Assembly (NCBI GenBank): GCA_963762315.1
Contig: CAVXKO010000004.1
Span: 1,054,001 to 1,118,000, forward strand
DNA from: RPQJ01 sp963762315
Lineage (GTDB): Bacteria; Pseudomonadota; Gammaproteobacteria; Steroidobacterales; Steroidobacteraceae
Direction: 5' to 3'
DNA: 64,000 bases
A model generated the notes under the pieces. It did not search any database. It saw only the letters and a list, made by a program, of their open reading frames with translations, and had not been told where the DNA came from. The translations under genes and the position numbers were made by a program. Numbering within the stretch: position 1 is the first letter of the stretch; every line of letters starts with the position of its first letter. Below are positions 27,712-36,654 of this stretch, one piece after another.

Positions 27712-29069
27712 GGGTCGCGGCACTCCGCCCGAACGGCCTCGACCTGCTCGCGCTCCACGAGCGACATCCCGAGCGGTACCCGATCCTGCTCGAAAGCGTC
27801 AGTGGCGCGGGCCCTCTCGGCCGCCACGACGTCCTGCTCGCGCTGCCGGGCGAGCGCCTGGTCCTCACCCCCGGCGCGGAACTTGCCGGCGACTCGCGGC
27901 ACATCCCGGGGCGATTCCTGGATGCGCTCGATGCCTGGTGGCAACGGGAGCGCACGCCCGCGAGCGGCCGGGACCTGCCCTTCGAGAGCGGCTGGTTCCT
28001 CTACCTCGGCTACGAGCTCGCCGCGCAAATCGAGCCGACGCTGCGCTTGCCGCGCTCGCGGTTCCCGACAGCCATCGCGTGGCGCATGCGCGGCGCCGTC
28101 ATCCGCGATTGCGGGACCGGGGAGGTGCGCGTCGTGGGCGACCCCGGCCGTGTCGAGGCGTTGCGGGAGCAGGTGACGTGTGACCTGGAAGCCGTCGCGC
28201 GCGAGGGCGCGGCAAGCTCGCACAAGCCGCAGCTGATCACGCACCAGACCGTCGAACAGGAACCCGGGATCTTCACCGAGGGCGTGCGCTCGGCACTTGC
28301 AGCGATTGGTCGCGGGGACGTGTACCAGGCGAACCTTTCGCGCCCATGGCGGGCCACGCTGGCGCCGAGGGTGCGCGCCACCGACCTCTATCGCGCACTC
28401 AGGACCGCGAATCCGGCGCCGTTCGCGGGTATCGCGCAACTGGGCGAGTTCGTGGTGCTAAGCTCGTCGCCGGAGCGCCTGCTGCGCATCGAGGGCTCGA
28501 TCGCGAGCACACGCCCGATTGCAGGCACGCGACCGCGCGGCCTCGATGCGGCCACGGATGCGTCGCTGGTTCTGGAGCTGCAGCTCAACGAGAAAGAGCG
28601 CGCGGAACACGTGATGCTCGTCGACCTCGAGCGCAACGACCTCGGCCGGATCTGCCGGGCCGGCACGGTGCGCGTAGACGAGTACATGACGATCGAGACG
28701 TACGCAACGGTGCACCACATCGTGTCCAACGTCTGCGGCGAGCTGCGCGACGACGTGACGCCGGGCCAGGCGATCGCCGCGGTCTTTCCCGGCGGCACGA
28801 TCACAGGTTGCCCCAAGGTACGCTGCATGCAGCTGCTCGCCGAGTTCGAGCGCACGCCGCGGGATGCGTATACGGGGTCCATGGGATACCTGGGGACGGA
28901 CGGCTCGCTCGATCTCAATATCCTCATCCGCACGCTGATGGTTCACGGTTCGGAAATCGAGTTCCGGACCGGCGCCGGCATCGTGGCAGACTCTCAACCT
29001 GACGCCGAACTGGCCGAAACGAGGGCCAAGGCGCGCGGGATGCTGAGGGCGCTCGGAGGCGAATCATGA
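27708..29069 (+). CDS. pabB: Aminodeoxychorismate synthase component I
   Basis: A 453-residue chorismate-utilising enzyme that makes 4-amino-4-deoxychorismate for folate. The chorismate-binding core reads GDVYQANLSRP, STRPIAGTRPRG, DLERNDLGRIC, FPGGTITGCPK and YTGSMGYLG. The motif residue A272 (PIAGT) is alanine, as in anthranilate synthase, where E. coli PabB has a catalytic lysine. An LLES sequence near the N-terminus is also TrpE-like. The neighbour pabC, 4-base coupled, argues for PabB. GTG 27708 overlaps the fabF stop; the longer open frame starting inside fabF is not used. Confidence 0.85.
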   Translation: MRVAALRPNGLDLLALHERHPERYPILLESVSGAGPLGRHDVLLALPGERLVLTPGAELAGDSRHIPGRFLDALDAWWQRERTPASGRDLPFESGWFLYLGYELAAQIEPTLRLPRSRFPTAIAWRMRGAVIRDCGTGEVRVVGDPGRVEALREQVTCDLEAVAREGAASSHKPQLITHQTVEQEPGIFTEGVRSALAAIGRGDVYQANLSRPWRATLAPRVRATDLYRALRTANPAPFAGIAQLGEFVVLSSSPERLLRIEGSIASTRPIAGTRPRGLDAATDASLVLELQLNEKERAEHVMLVDLERNDLGRICRAGTVRVDEYMTIETYATVHHIVSNVCGELRDDVTPGQAIAAVFPGGTITGCPKVRCMQLLAEFERTPRDAYTGSMGYLGTDGSLDLNILIRTLMVHGSEIEFRTGAGIVADSQPDAELAETRAKARGMLRALGGES

Positions 29070-29887
29070 TCGGACGCCGTCTGGTGAATGGAGTCGAAGG
29101 CACGGGAGTCGCCGCGGACGATCGCGGGCTCGCGTACGGCGACGGCCTCTTCGAGACGATGGCGGCCGGGTCCGGGCGCCTGCGTCATTTCGACCTGCAC
29201 ATGGCCCGCCTCGGCGAAGGTTGCAGGCGGCTCGAGATCCCGATGCCGCCCGTTGACGACATCGCCGAGGATTGCAGGCGGGTGCTCGAGGGACTCGGAT
29301 CGGCCACCGTGAAGCTGATCGTCACGCGCGGCGCCGGACCCCGCGGCTATGCGCCGCCGCCGGAACCCACGGTTACGCGTATCGTGATGGCCGCTTCATC
29401 CCATGCCCACGAGTCCGGGACGACGCGCCCGATCGTCGTGCAGGTGTGCCGCACGCGCCTCGCACTCAACGAGCAGCTGGCGGGCATGAAGCACCTGAAC
29501 CGCCTGGAGCAGGTGATGGCGAGCGCCGAACTGCGCGGGTCGGGCCTCGACGAGGGACTGATGCTCGCGATGGATGGCCGACTCGTGTGCGCCACGTCCG
29601 CCAACCTGTTCCTCGTGCGCAGCGGGCGGTTGCAGACTCCCGCGATTCGCGATTGCGGCGTCGCAGGCGTCATGCGGCAGGTGGTGCTGCGTGCGGCGAA
29701 TGCGCTCGGCATTCCTGCCGAGGTTCATGATCTCGAAGTCGGCGACCTCGAGGCCGCCGACGAAGTGTTCCTGACCAATACCGTGCGCGGTATCCGTTCG
29801 GTGGCCGGCGTGGCGGGGATTGCCCAGTACGGAGTCGCAGAAACGACGCCGCGGCTCGTCGAGCACCTGGCACAGGCGAGCGAATGA
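29066..29887 (+). CDS. pabC: Aminodeoxychorismate lyase
   Basis: A 273-residue fold-type IV PLP enzyme that splits aminodeoxychorismate into 4-aminobenzoate and pyruvate. DRGLAYGDGLFETM (about residues 16-29) is the family N-terminal motif. The PLP lysine is in GMKHLNRLEQVMA (about residue 140). The glutamate in DEVFLTNTVRGI (about residue 235) binds the pyridine nitrogen. ATG overlaps the pabB stop by 4 bases, and its own stop overlaps mltG. Confidence 0.92.
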   Translation: MIGRRLVNGVEGTGVAADDRGLAYGDGLFETMAAGSGRLRHFDLHMARLGEGCRRLEIPMPPVDDIAEDCRRVLEGLGSATVKLIVTRGAGPRGYAPPPEPTVTRIVMAASSHAHESGTTRPIVVQVCRTRLALNEQLAGMKHLNRLEQVMASAELRGSGLDEGLMLAMDGRLVCATSANLFLVRSGRLQTPAIRDCGVAGVMRQVVLRAANALGIPAEVHDLEVGDLEAADEVFLTNTVRGIRSVAGVAGIAQYGVAETTPRLVEHLAQASE

Positions 29888-30915
29888 CCCTCGTCCGCCG
29901 AGTCCTCGCTCTCCTGCTCTGCGTCGGTCTGGCCGCCGGCGCGGGCGGGTACTTCGTCTTCAAGCAATGGCTCGCGACGCCCCTGCAGACCGGTGCAGCG
30001 CCCGCGACGGTCGAGATCGCCCGCGGCGAATCCCTTTCCGCCGTCGCGCGCGGGCTGGCCGACCGCGGCATCCTCGAGCATCCGCGCTGGCTGTCGGCCT
30101 ACGCGCGTTTGACCGGTGCGGATGCAAAGGTGCGCGCCGGCGAGTACTCCGTCGCGCCGGGCACCACGCCCGCGGGCCTGCTGCGGCAGTTCCAGAGCGG
30201 GGTGGTCGTGCCGCACTCGATCACCATCGTCGAAGGATGGACGTTCCGGGAAATGCGCAAGGCGCTCGAGCGCGAGGATGCGCTCGACAACACCCTGCGT
30301 GGCCGGAGCGATGCGGACGTGATGCGCGCGCTCGGCGAGGAGGACGCCGCGCCGGAGGGGCTGTTCTTTCCAGACACGTATCGTTACGGCAAGGGCACGA
30401 CGGATCTCGAGATACTGCGGCAATCGCGCGCGCGCATGAAGAAGGAACTGGACGCCGCCTGGGCTGGGCGCGCGCAGAACCTGCCGTTCTCGACGCCATA
30501 CGAAGCCCTGATCCTCGCGTCGATCGTGGAGCGTGAAACGGCCAACCCGGCCGAACGTCCGAGGATCGCCGGAGTCTTCGCCGAGCGCCTGCGCATCGGC
30601 ATGCGCCTGCAGACCGACCCGACCGTGATCTACGGGCTCGGCGCGAAATTCGACGGCAACCTGCGCCGCTCCGACCTCGAGCGCGACGGGCCGTACAATA
30701 CGTACACGCGGGCAGGCTTGCCGCCGACGCCGATCGCCCTGCCGGGTGCAGATTCCCTTCGGGCGGCCGTGCGGCCGGACGCCCGCGGCGAGCTTTTTTT
30801 CGTGGCCACGGGTTTGCCGGACGGCACGCATCGCTTTTCGAAGACCCTGGCCGAGCACGATGCGGCGGTGCGGGAATACCTGGCCCGCTATCGCCGGCAG
30901 CAGACGGAGCACTGA
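29884..30915 (+). CDS. mltG: Endolytic murein transglycosylase MltG
   Basis: A 343-residue bitopic inner-membrane protein: an N-terminal helix (about residues 8-25), a LysM-like linker region, then the YceG catalytic domain. The catalytic glutamate is in ILASIVERETANPAER (about residue 218), and QTDPTVIYGLG and YNTYTRAGLPPTPI follow as in the family. It cuts nascent glycan strands and sets their length. It is coupled by 4-base overlap with pabC and followed after 1 base by tmk. Confidence 0.95.
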   Translation: MTLVRRVLALLLCVGLAAGAGGYFVFKQWLATPLQTGAAPATVEIARGESLSAVARGLADRGILEHPRWLSAYARLTGADAKVRAGEYSVAPGTTPAGLLRQFQSGVVVPHSITIVEGWTFREMRKALEREDALDNTLRGRSDADVMRALGEEDAAPEGLFFPDTYRYGKGTTDLEILRQSRARMKKELDAAWAGRAQNLPFSTPYEALILASIVERETANPAERPRIAGVFAERLRIGMRLQTDPTVIYGLGAKFDGNLRRSDLERDGPYNTYTRAGLPPTPIALPGADSLRAAVRPDARGELFFVATGLPDGTHRFSKTLAEHDAAVREYLARYRRQQTEH

Positions 30916-30916
30916 G

Positions 30917-31558
30917 TTGGCGGGCAAGTTCATCACGTTCGAAGGCGGCGAGGGCGTCGGCAAGTCCACGCAACTGCAGCGCGTCGCTGCGTGGTTGCGC
31001 AGCCGCGGCCTGGAGGTCGTGATGACGCGCGAGCCGGGCGGCACGCCGCGCGCCGAACGCCTGCGCACGATCCTGCTCGAGCGGGGCGACGAGCCGATGC
31101 CCGTGTCCTGCGAACTGCTGTTGATGTTCGCGGCCAGGGCGACCCACCTGGCCAACCGGATCGAGCCCGCGGTCGCGCGTGGCGCATGGGTGCTGTGCGA
31201 CCGCTTCACCGACGCAACCTATGCCTACCAGGGCGGCGGTCGCGGCGTGCCCGAGCGCGACATCGATGCGCTCGTCTCGATCGTGCATCCCGGTCGGCAA
31301 CCGGATCTCACCGTGCTGCTCGATGCGCCCGTCGACATCGGCCTGGGCCGGGCGGGGCGACGCAACGGCAGCGACGGTCCCGATCGATTCGAGACCGAGC
31401 GGCGGGAGTTCTTCGAGCGCGTTCGGGCCCGCTATCTCGCCCGAGCCGGGCGCGAACCGCGACGCTTCCGCGTGGTGGACGCGTCCGGCGACGTGGCAAC
31501 GGTGGAGGCCGCGATCCGCGCGATCCTCGAGCGCCTGATCGCCGGATCGGACGCATGA
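30917..31558 (+). CDS. tmk: Thymidylate kinase
   Basis: The 213-residue P-loop kinase converts dTMP to dTDP. FEGGEGVGKST (residues 8-18) is the P-loop, TREPGGTPRAERLR (about 39-52) the DR/E-type substrate motif, DRFTDATYAYQGGGRG (about 95-110) the Y-type region. The start is TTG 30917, right after the mltG stop. The stop overlaps the holB ATG. Confidence 0.96.
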   Translation: MAGKFITFEGGEGVGKSTQLQRVAAWLRSRGLEVVMTREPGGTPRAERLRTILLERGDEPMPVSCELLLMFAARATHLANRIEPAVARGAWVLCDRFTDATYAYQGGGRGVPERDIDALVSIVHPGRQPDLTVLLDAPVDIGLGRAGRRNGSDGPDRFETERREFFERVRARYLARAGREPRRFRVVDASGDVATVEAAIRAILERLIAGSDA

Positions 31559-32595
31559 GCGAAGAGCCCGAAATCCTGGAGGAGGGCGATGCCACTGCCC
31601 GGCCAATCGAGTTCCTGCCGTGGCATGCCGCCGCGAACGAGCGATTGAGGACGGCCCTTGCCGGCAATCGGATGTCGCACGGTATCCTGCTGCACGGTCC
31701 GCGCGGCGTCGGCAAGGAGATCTTTGCATCTGCGCTCGCGGCCGCGATGTTCTGTTCGCGCCGCGGCGCCCGGCTCGCGGCCTGCGGCGTATGCCCCGAA
31801 TGCCTGCTGAGCCGCGCCGGATCGCATCCCGACCTGCACTGGGTGCAGCTCCTGAAGGACGCCAAGGACAAGAAGGAAAAGAAATCGATCGGAGTCGACC
31901 AGATTCGCGAGTTGAGCGAGTCGCTCGGCATGACCAGCATGCGCAGCGGCTATCGCGTCGCGGTGATCGCTCCGGCCGACCTGATGACCATCGCGGCGCA
32001 GAATGCATTGCTGAAGACGCTCGAGGAACCGGCCGCACGCACGCTCCTGGTGCTCGTGGCGGCCCGCCCGTCCATCCTGTTGGCGACGCTTCGCAGCCGC
32101 TGCCAGCGCGTCGAGATCGCCCGCCCCGAGCCGGAGGCAGCCTTGCGCTGGCTCGACGCCGCGATCGGTGGCGGAGCCTCCGAGCGCCTGTTGACGCTTG
32201 CCGGCGGCGCGCCGCTGCGTGCCATGAGCCTCGCGCCGTTTTTCGAGGATCTCGAGATCCAGATGACCGGGATCCTCGAGGCGTTGTGGTCGGGACGGGC
32301 CGAGGTGACCCGGCTGGCGGCGGACATGCAGGGCGAAGGACTGCAGTCCCGACTCGACTGGCTCGAGTCCTGGCTGGGCGCGGCCATCCGGTGCCGCAAC
32401 CCGGGCAGTGAGACCCGGCTCACGCTTCCGGGGGGCGCTCTATTGCAAAGGACCGCGGCGGCAGTGAACATAACGATGGCGTTCCGCCTGGTGGATCGCC
32501 TGCGGGAAGCCCGCCGGTTGCTCGATGGCAATTCGGCACCGCAGCTGGTAGTCGAGGCGCTGCTGATCGAGTTCCGGGCAGCCTGCGCCCCATAA
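31555..32595 (+). CDS. holB: DNA polymerase III delta' subunit
   Basis: A 346-residue clamp-loader AAA+ subunit. The nucleotide-binding region is HGPRGVGKEIFASALAAAM (about residues 46-64). It is followed by the zinc-binding cysteines (MFCSRRG...CGVCPECLL, C-x2-C-x2-C). NALLKTLEEPAARTLLVL and LRSRCQRVEI, which carries the SRC motif, follow. The P-loop lacks the standard GKT/GKS ending (GKE), consistent with delta' not hydrolysing ATP. ATG 31555 overlaps tmk by 4 bases; pilZ follows after 12 bp. Confidence 0.94.
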   Translation: MSEEPEILEEGDATARPIEFLPWHAAANERLRTALAGNRMSHGILLHGPRGVGKEIFASALAAAMFCSRRGARLAACGVCPECLLSRAGSHPDLHWVQLLKDAKDKKEKKSIGVDQIRELSESLGMTSMRSGYRVAVIAPADLMTIAAQNALLKTLEEPAARTLLVLVAARPSILLATLRSRCQRVEIARPEPEAALRWLDAAIGGGASERLLTLAGGAPLRAMSLAPFFEDLEIQMTGILEALWSGRAEVTRLAADMQGEGLQSRLDWLESWLGAAIRCRNPGSETRLTLPGGALLQRTAAAVNITMAFRLVDRLREARRLLDGNSAPQLVVEALLIEFRAACAP

Positions 32596-32607
32596 GGAGT
32601 CGAGTTG

Positions 32608-32967
32608 ATGGCCGTCGCTCCGCGACAACCGAACAAGCCCGGGTTGCTCACGCTCACCATCAAGGACAAGAGCGCCCTGTACCTTGCCTACATGCCGTTC
32701 GTGAAGAACGGCGGGCTGTTCATCCCGACGAGCAGCAACTACCGGCTGGGCGACGAAGTATTCATGCTCCTCAACCTCATGGGCGAGGACGAGAAGCTGC
32801 CCGTGGCCGGGCGGGTGATCTGGATGACCCCGAAGGGCGCGCAGGGCAAGCGCACGGCTGGCATCGGGGTGCAGTTCAGCGAGCAGGACCGCGGCAATAC
32901 ACAGCGCAAGATCGAGTCCTATCTTGCCGGCGCCCTCGGCGGCGACAAGCCCACCCACACGATGTAG
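32608..32967 (+). CDS. pilZ: PilZ-domain type IV pilus assembly protein
   Basis: A 119-residue single PilZ domain like Pseudomonas PilZ, which is needed for pilus assembly and usually does not bind c-di-GMP. The canonical RxxxR and D/NxSxxG binding residues are not evident, consistent with this group. ATG 32608 has AGGAG 8 bases upstream and is better than the TTG one codon earlier. holB-pilZ is a common gammaproteobacterial pair; the tatD gene that often follows is absent. Confidence 0.88.
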   Translation: MAVAPRQPNKPGLLTLTIKDKSALYLAYMPFVKNGGLFIPTSSNYRLGDEVFMLLNLMGEDEKLPVAGRVIWMTPKGAQGKRTAGIGVQFSEQDRGNTQRKIESYLAGALGGDKPTHTM

Positions 32968-32968
32968 C

Positions 32969-33006
32969 GCCCGGCAGATATGGCCGCGACCTGACCGCTG
33001 CCGGGC
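32969..33006 (+). terminator. Hairpin after pilZ, candidate terminator of the fab-pilZ run
   Basis: A perfect 9-bp stem (GCCCGGCAG at 32969-32977 with CTGCCGGGC at 32998-33006) begins 1 base after the pilZ stop. The loop is 20 bases and there is no T-run afterwards, so rho-independent termination is uncertain. Confidence 0.4.
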
Positions 33007-33055
33007 ACTCTCACCCGCGGCAACCGCGCTCGAACGTGGCAACCAGCAGGCCGCG

Positions 33056-33226
33056 CTAGCCGATGGAGATGCCCGGGTCCGGCCGAGACCCTTGAACGGC
33101 GTCTTGCCATTGGGTCCGCGGGTCTGGAGTGGGCGGATTGCGGGCAGCGATTTGGGCCAGCGCCATGGCCACCATGCCAATCAGACATCCGAACCAAGCG
33201 CACAGCACACACCATAAGAGGTTCAT
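33056..33226 (-). CDS. Small predicted membrane protein (56 residues)
   Basis: A short frame with an excellent ribosome binding site (GGAG 7 bases before ATG 33226). Residues 3-27 form one hydrophobic helix rich in Cys and Trp (LLWCVLCAWFGCLIGMVAMA, then LAQIAA). The soluble tail is Pro/Asp-rich (NPPTPDPRTQWQDAVQG). I know no family. It fills an otherwise empty stretch between pilZ and the cNMP-domain gene. The single-helix, cysteine-bearing form suggests a small inner-membrane protein. It could be chance, but the RBS and hydrophobic pattern are a good combination. Confidence 0.45.
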   Translation of the reverse strand: MNLLWCVLCAWFGCLIGMVAMALAQIAARNPPTPDPRTQWQDAVQGSRPDPGISIG

Positions 33227-33438
33227 ATTGGCTCTCCGGTGCGGCCCTTTTGACTACCTGTGAAAGTGAGCCTCGAGAGTAATGAACGAATCGGTGGGCA
33301 TCCGTGCGGAAGCGAACATAACGTGGGGGCGTTTCGGCCAGTGATGGCCGCGCTGCAACGATCGAAGCCAGCTAAAGAGAGCCGGCCGCGACTACTTCAC
33401 GATGTGATCTTTACTCACCGGGAGAACCCCGGCGAGTC

Positions 33439-34518
33439 TCAACGCTTGCCCGTGGCGATCAGCGAATCCGCGAGATCCGTGGTCGCGATGCCGCCCCGCA
33501 GGACGTGACAGTCGAAGCCGCGCTCGCTCAGGACGTAGGCGGCGGCAGAGCTGCGCCTCCCGTTGTCGCACACGACCACGTACGGTACCGCCGTATCAAG
33601 CGTCTTGATCTTCAGGCGCACGAAATAGAGCGGCACGTTGATCGACTGGTCGAAGTGGCAGTGCTCGTACTCGCTCGGCAGGCGCACGTCCAGCCAACGG
33701 CCGCCCGCAGCGACCATGGCCTTGGCCTCCTCGTAATCCACCCAGTGCAGCATCGGCTCGTTGAGGAGCGACGTGAAGTCTTCCTTGGGCAGGCGCATCA
33801 GGGCGCCGTCGGTCAGCATGCTGACGGTCGCATTGCGGCGCGCCCCGGAGATCAGCGCTTCCTCGCCGAACGTCTCGCCCATGCCGAGTTCGGCGAGGCG
33901 GATGCCTTCCCGGTTCAGCGGCGTTTCGCGGCTGACGGCACAGCGCCCGTTCATGATGATGTAGAAGAAATCGCCTTCCTCGCCCTGGCGGATCACCACG
34001 TCGCCCGCCGAGTACTCGACGCGCTGCAGGCGCATGAAGACGGCCTGCAGGTTCGCGGGCGGGATCTTGTGGAACGCGCGGCTCTGCAGCAGCAGCGTCA
34101 TCCAGTCGTCGCTGGCGGCAGGGTTGGCGCTCAAGTCGCTGACCTCGTAGGCACCCGTCTGGTCCCACGTGATGAGCACGTCGAGGAGGTCGCTGTCGAT
34201 CGAGAGGTATTCGATCTTCTCGGAGGCGACGCGCGCGGAACAGCGGCGGGGCAGGATCGGCGCGATGGCGTGGCGCGCATCCGGCGTTCCCGCCTTGACG
34301 GTGCCGACGACACGGCCCTGCGCCATCAGTTCGACCACGCCGCTCACCAGGAAAAACGTTCGCTTGTCGGTGTCGCTTTCCTTGAAGAGCAGGCGACCCT
34401 GGCCGGATTCACGCACGGCCGTCTTGCGCGACAGGGCGACGAGATTCTCCCGCCGCAGGCCGTCGAGCGGGGAGAAGTTCCGGAGTATTGCCAGGTCAAC
34501 GGGTGCCGGTTCGTTCAT
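33439..34518 (-). CDS. Double cyclic-nucleotide-binding domain protein fused to a rhodanese domain
   Basis: 359 residues. Two cNMP-binding (cupin-like) domains are at about residues 8-125 and 140-255. The second has the phosphate-binding cassette GETFGEEALISGARRNATV. A rhodanese domain occupies about residues 258-355, with the active-loop cysteine in VVVCDNGRRSS. The first cNMP domain lacks a clear cassette and is probably structural. The likely role is a signal-gated sulfurtransferase or sulfane-sulfur sensor (inference). It is 64 bp downstream of the fadJ-like gene on the same strand. Confidence 0.85.
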   Translation of the reverse strand: MNEPAPVDLAILRNFSPLDGLRRENLVALSRKTAVRESGQGRLLFKESDTDKRTFFLVSGVVELMAQGRVVGTVKAGTPDARHAIAPILPRRCSARVASEKIEYLSIDSDLLDVLITWDQTGAYEVSDLSANPAASDDWMTLLLQSRAFHKIPPANLQAVFMRLQRVEYSAGDVVIRQGEEGDFFYIIMNGRCAVSRETPLNREGIRLAELGMGETFGEEALISGARRNATVSMLTDGALMRLPKEDFTSLLNEPMLHWVDYEEAKAMVAAGGRWLDVRLPSEYEHCHFDQSINVPLYFVRLKIKTLDTAVPYVVVCDNGRRSSAAAYVLSERGFDCHVLRGGIATTDLADSLIATGKR

Positions 34519-34582
34519 TCTTCATGCGTGTCCGCTGGGCGCCTCCGCCTCGGTGCGGACGATTCGAAAAGGATGCGGCATG

Positions 34583-36635
34583 CTAACACACCGGGTCGCG
34601 TGCCAAGGCATCCCAGCCCGGGTCCGGGCGGAAGCGCGGACCGTGCCGGCGCTCCAGTTCCTCGAGCCTGCGACGAACCTCGGCCACGCCGCGCTCGCGC
34701 GCGTAGCGCAGCGGTCCGCCGCGGAATGGAGCGAATCCCGAGCCGAAGATCACGCCGGCATCGATGAGGTCCTCTTCCGCGACTACGCCTTCGCGCAGGA
34801 TCGCAACGGCCTCGTTGACCATGGGCAGCATGAGGCGGTCCTCGAGGTCGTCCGGCGCCTTGGCATCGCCGGCCGCCGGCTTCACGGCCTTGCCTTCCTT
34901 CCATTCATAGAGACCAGCACCCGTCTTGCGGCCGAGCTTGCCGGCCTTCACCAGCGGCTCCACGGCCTCCGGCGCTGGCCGGCCGGACGCGTTTGCGAGG
35001 ATGCGGCCGACGTGCAGGCAGACATCGAGACCCACGGTATCGGCGAGCTCGATCGGGCCCATCGGCATGCCGAAGTCGACGGCAACGCGATCGATGACCG
35101 CGTACGGCACGTTCTCCTGCGCCGCGAGCATCGCTTCGGTGAGGTATGGCATCAGGATGCGATTGACGAGGAACCCGGGCGAGCTGCGGCAGGGCAGCGG
35201 CAGCTTGTCGATGCCGCGCGTGAACGCGAGCGCGGCAGCGCGCGCCTCGGCGTGCGTGTGCTTCGACTCGATCACCTCCACCAGCGGCATCTGCGCCACC
35301 GGGTTGAAGAAATGCAGGCCGACGAGGCGCCCCGGATCGGCGAGGCCCGCGGCCAGCGGTTCCAGCATCAGGCTCGAGGTGTTGGTTGCGAGCAGCGCGC
35401 CCGGCTTCAGTCGCGGCTCGAGCTTCGCGTACAACTCGCGCTTGGCATCGAGGCTCTCGAAGATCGCTTCGATCACCACGTCCGCTCCTTCGACGCCGCG
35501 GCCTTCCACATCCGCCGTGAGGCGACGCATGGTTTGCTCCGCCTGGCCGGGCACGCGGCTGCGCTTTTCGAACGCGGTTCGCGCTCGCTCCAGCGCGGGA
35601 AGGACGAACTCCTCCCCGCGATCCTGCAGCGTGACGGTGTGGCCTCTCAGGGCGCACCACGCAGCGATGTCGCCTCCCATCACGCCCGCGCCGACGACGT
35701 GCACGTGCCCCTTCGCGGGTGCGTCGCGGCCGCCGAGGCCCTTCATGCGCTCCTGCAGGAAGAACACGCGGACCAGGTTGCGCGATGTCGGCGAGCACAC
35801 GAGCCTCGCCACCGACTGCGCTTCCGCCTCGTATGCCGTCGCGGGGTTGGCGCCATACTTGCGCCAGAGGTCCACGATTGCGTACGGGGCGGGGTAGTGC
35901 TCGCTTCTTCGCCCGGCGGGCCACCTGTTGCTCGATCTTCGGGGCGACGAATCTCCGCACCGGCCCGAGGGACAGCAGTCGCTGGCCGAACGGCGCCTGC
36001 CGGAGAGCCGGAGGATCGAGCACCATCTCGCGCGCCGCGGCGCGCAGCTGCGCGGCGGGCACGACGCGATCGACGAGTCCCACGCCTTGCGCCTTTCCGG
36101 GTCGCAGGTTCTTGCCGGTCAGCATCAGGTCCATCGCCGTCGTCACGCCGAGGAGTCGCACAGCGCGCACCGTACCGCCGAATCCCGGGTGGATGCCGAG
36201 CAGCACCTCGGGGAACCCGAGCGTCACCTTCGGATCGTCGACGCAGACGCGATGACGGCAGGCCAACGCCAGTTCGAGGCCGCCGCCGAGGCAATAGCCG
36301 TTGATCGCGGCCACGGTGGGGAAGGGCAGGCCCTCCAGTCGCGCGAGAACCTGGTGCGCCGCGCGCACGAACGGCACCGCTTCTTCGGGCGAACGCACCT
36401 GCCCGAATTCGCCGATGTCGGCGCCCGCAATGAATCCTGCCTTGGCCGAGCGAATCACCAGGCCGCGAGGCGAAGCCCGCTGCACTCCGGTAATCCATTC
36501 ATTGAGTTGCTCCATCGCCGCCCGCGAGAGGGCGTTGGCGCTCGCGCCAGGCTTGTCGAACGTAAGCCACGCGACGCGATCGGCATCGACCTCGAGCGAC
36601 CACTGGTTTTCGCCGGCGGTTCCTGGGGTGGACAT
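34583..36635 (-). CDS. Fatty-acid oxidation multifunctional protein (enoyl-CoA hydratase/3-hydroxyacyl-CoA dehydrogenase), frameshifted
   Basis: A FadJ/FadB-type fusion of about 680 residues. The N-terminal crotonase domain reads AGADIGEFGQ near residue 67, then NGYCLGGGLELALACRHRV and the conserved glutamate in GFPEVLLGIHPGFGG. The dehydrogenase begins at VHVVGAGVMGGDIAAW, with the catalytic histidine in GLHFFNPVAQMP. The frame breaks at one base: an extra base at 35903 (C on the coding strand) between AAG-AAG and GAG-CAC-TAC. Removing it joins ARRAKK to EHYPAPYAIVDLW without a gap. The gene should catalyse hydration and dehydrogenation in beta-oxidation; a thiolase partner is not adjacent. 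Confidence 0.85.
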
Positions 36636-36654
36636 GCATGCTCCGTGGACGGCG

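Noticed and set aside
27708..29069. Annotation as anthranilate synthase TrpE
   Set aside because: PIAGT and LLES are TrpE-like, but the 4-base coupling to pabC and the fab-folate neighbourhood support PabB. Kept as a finding.
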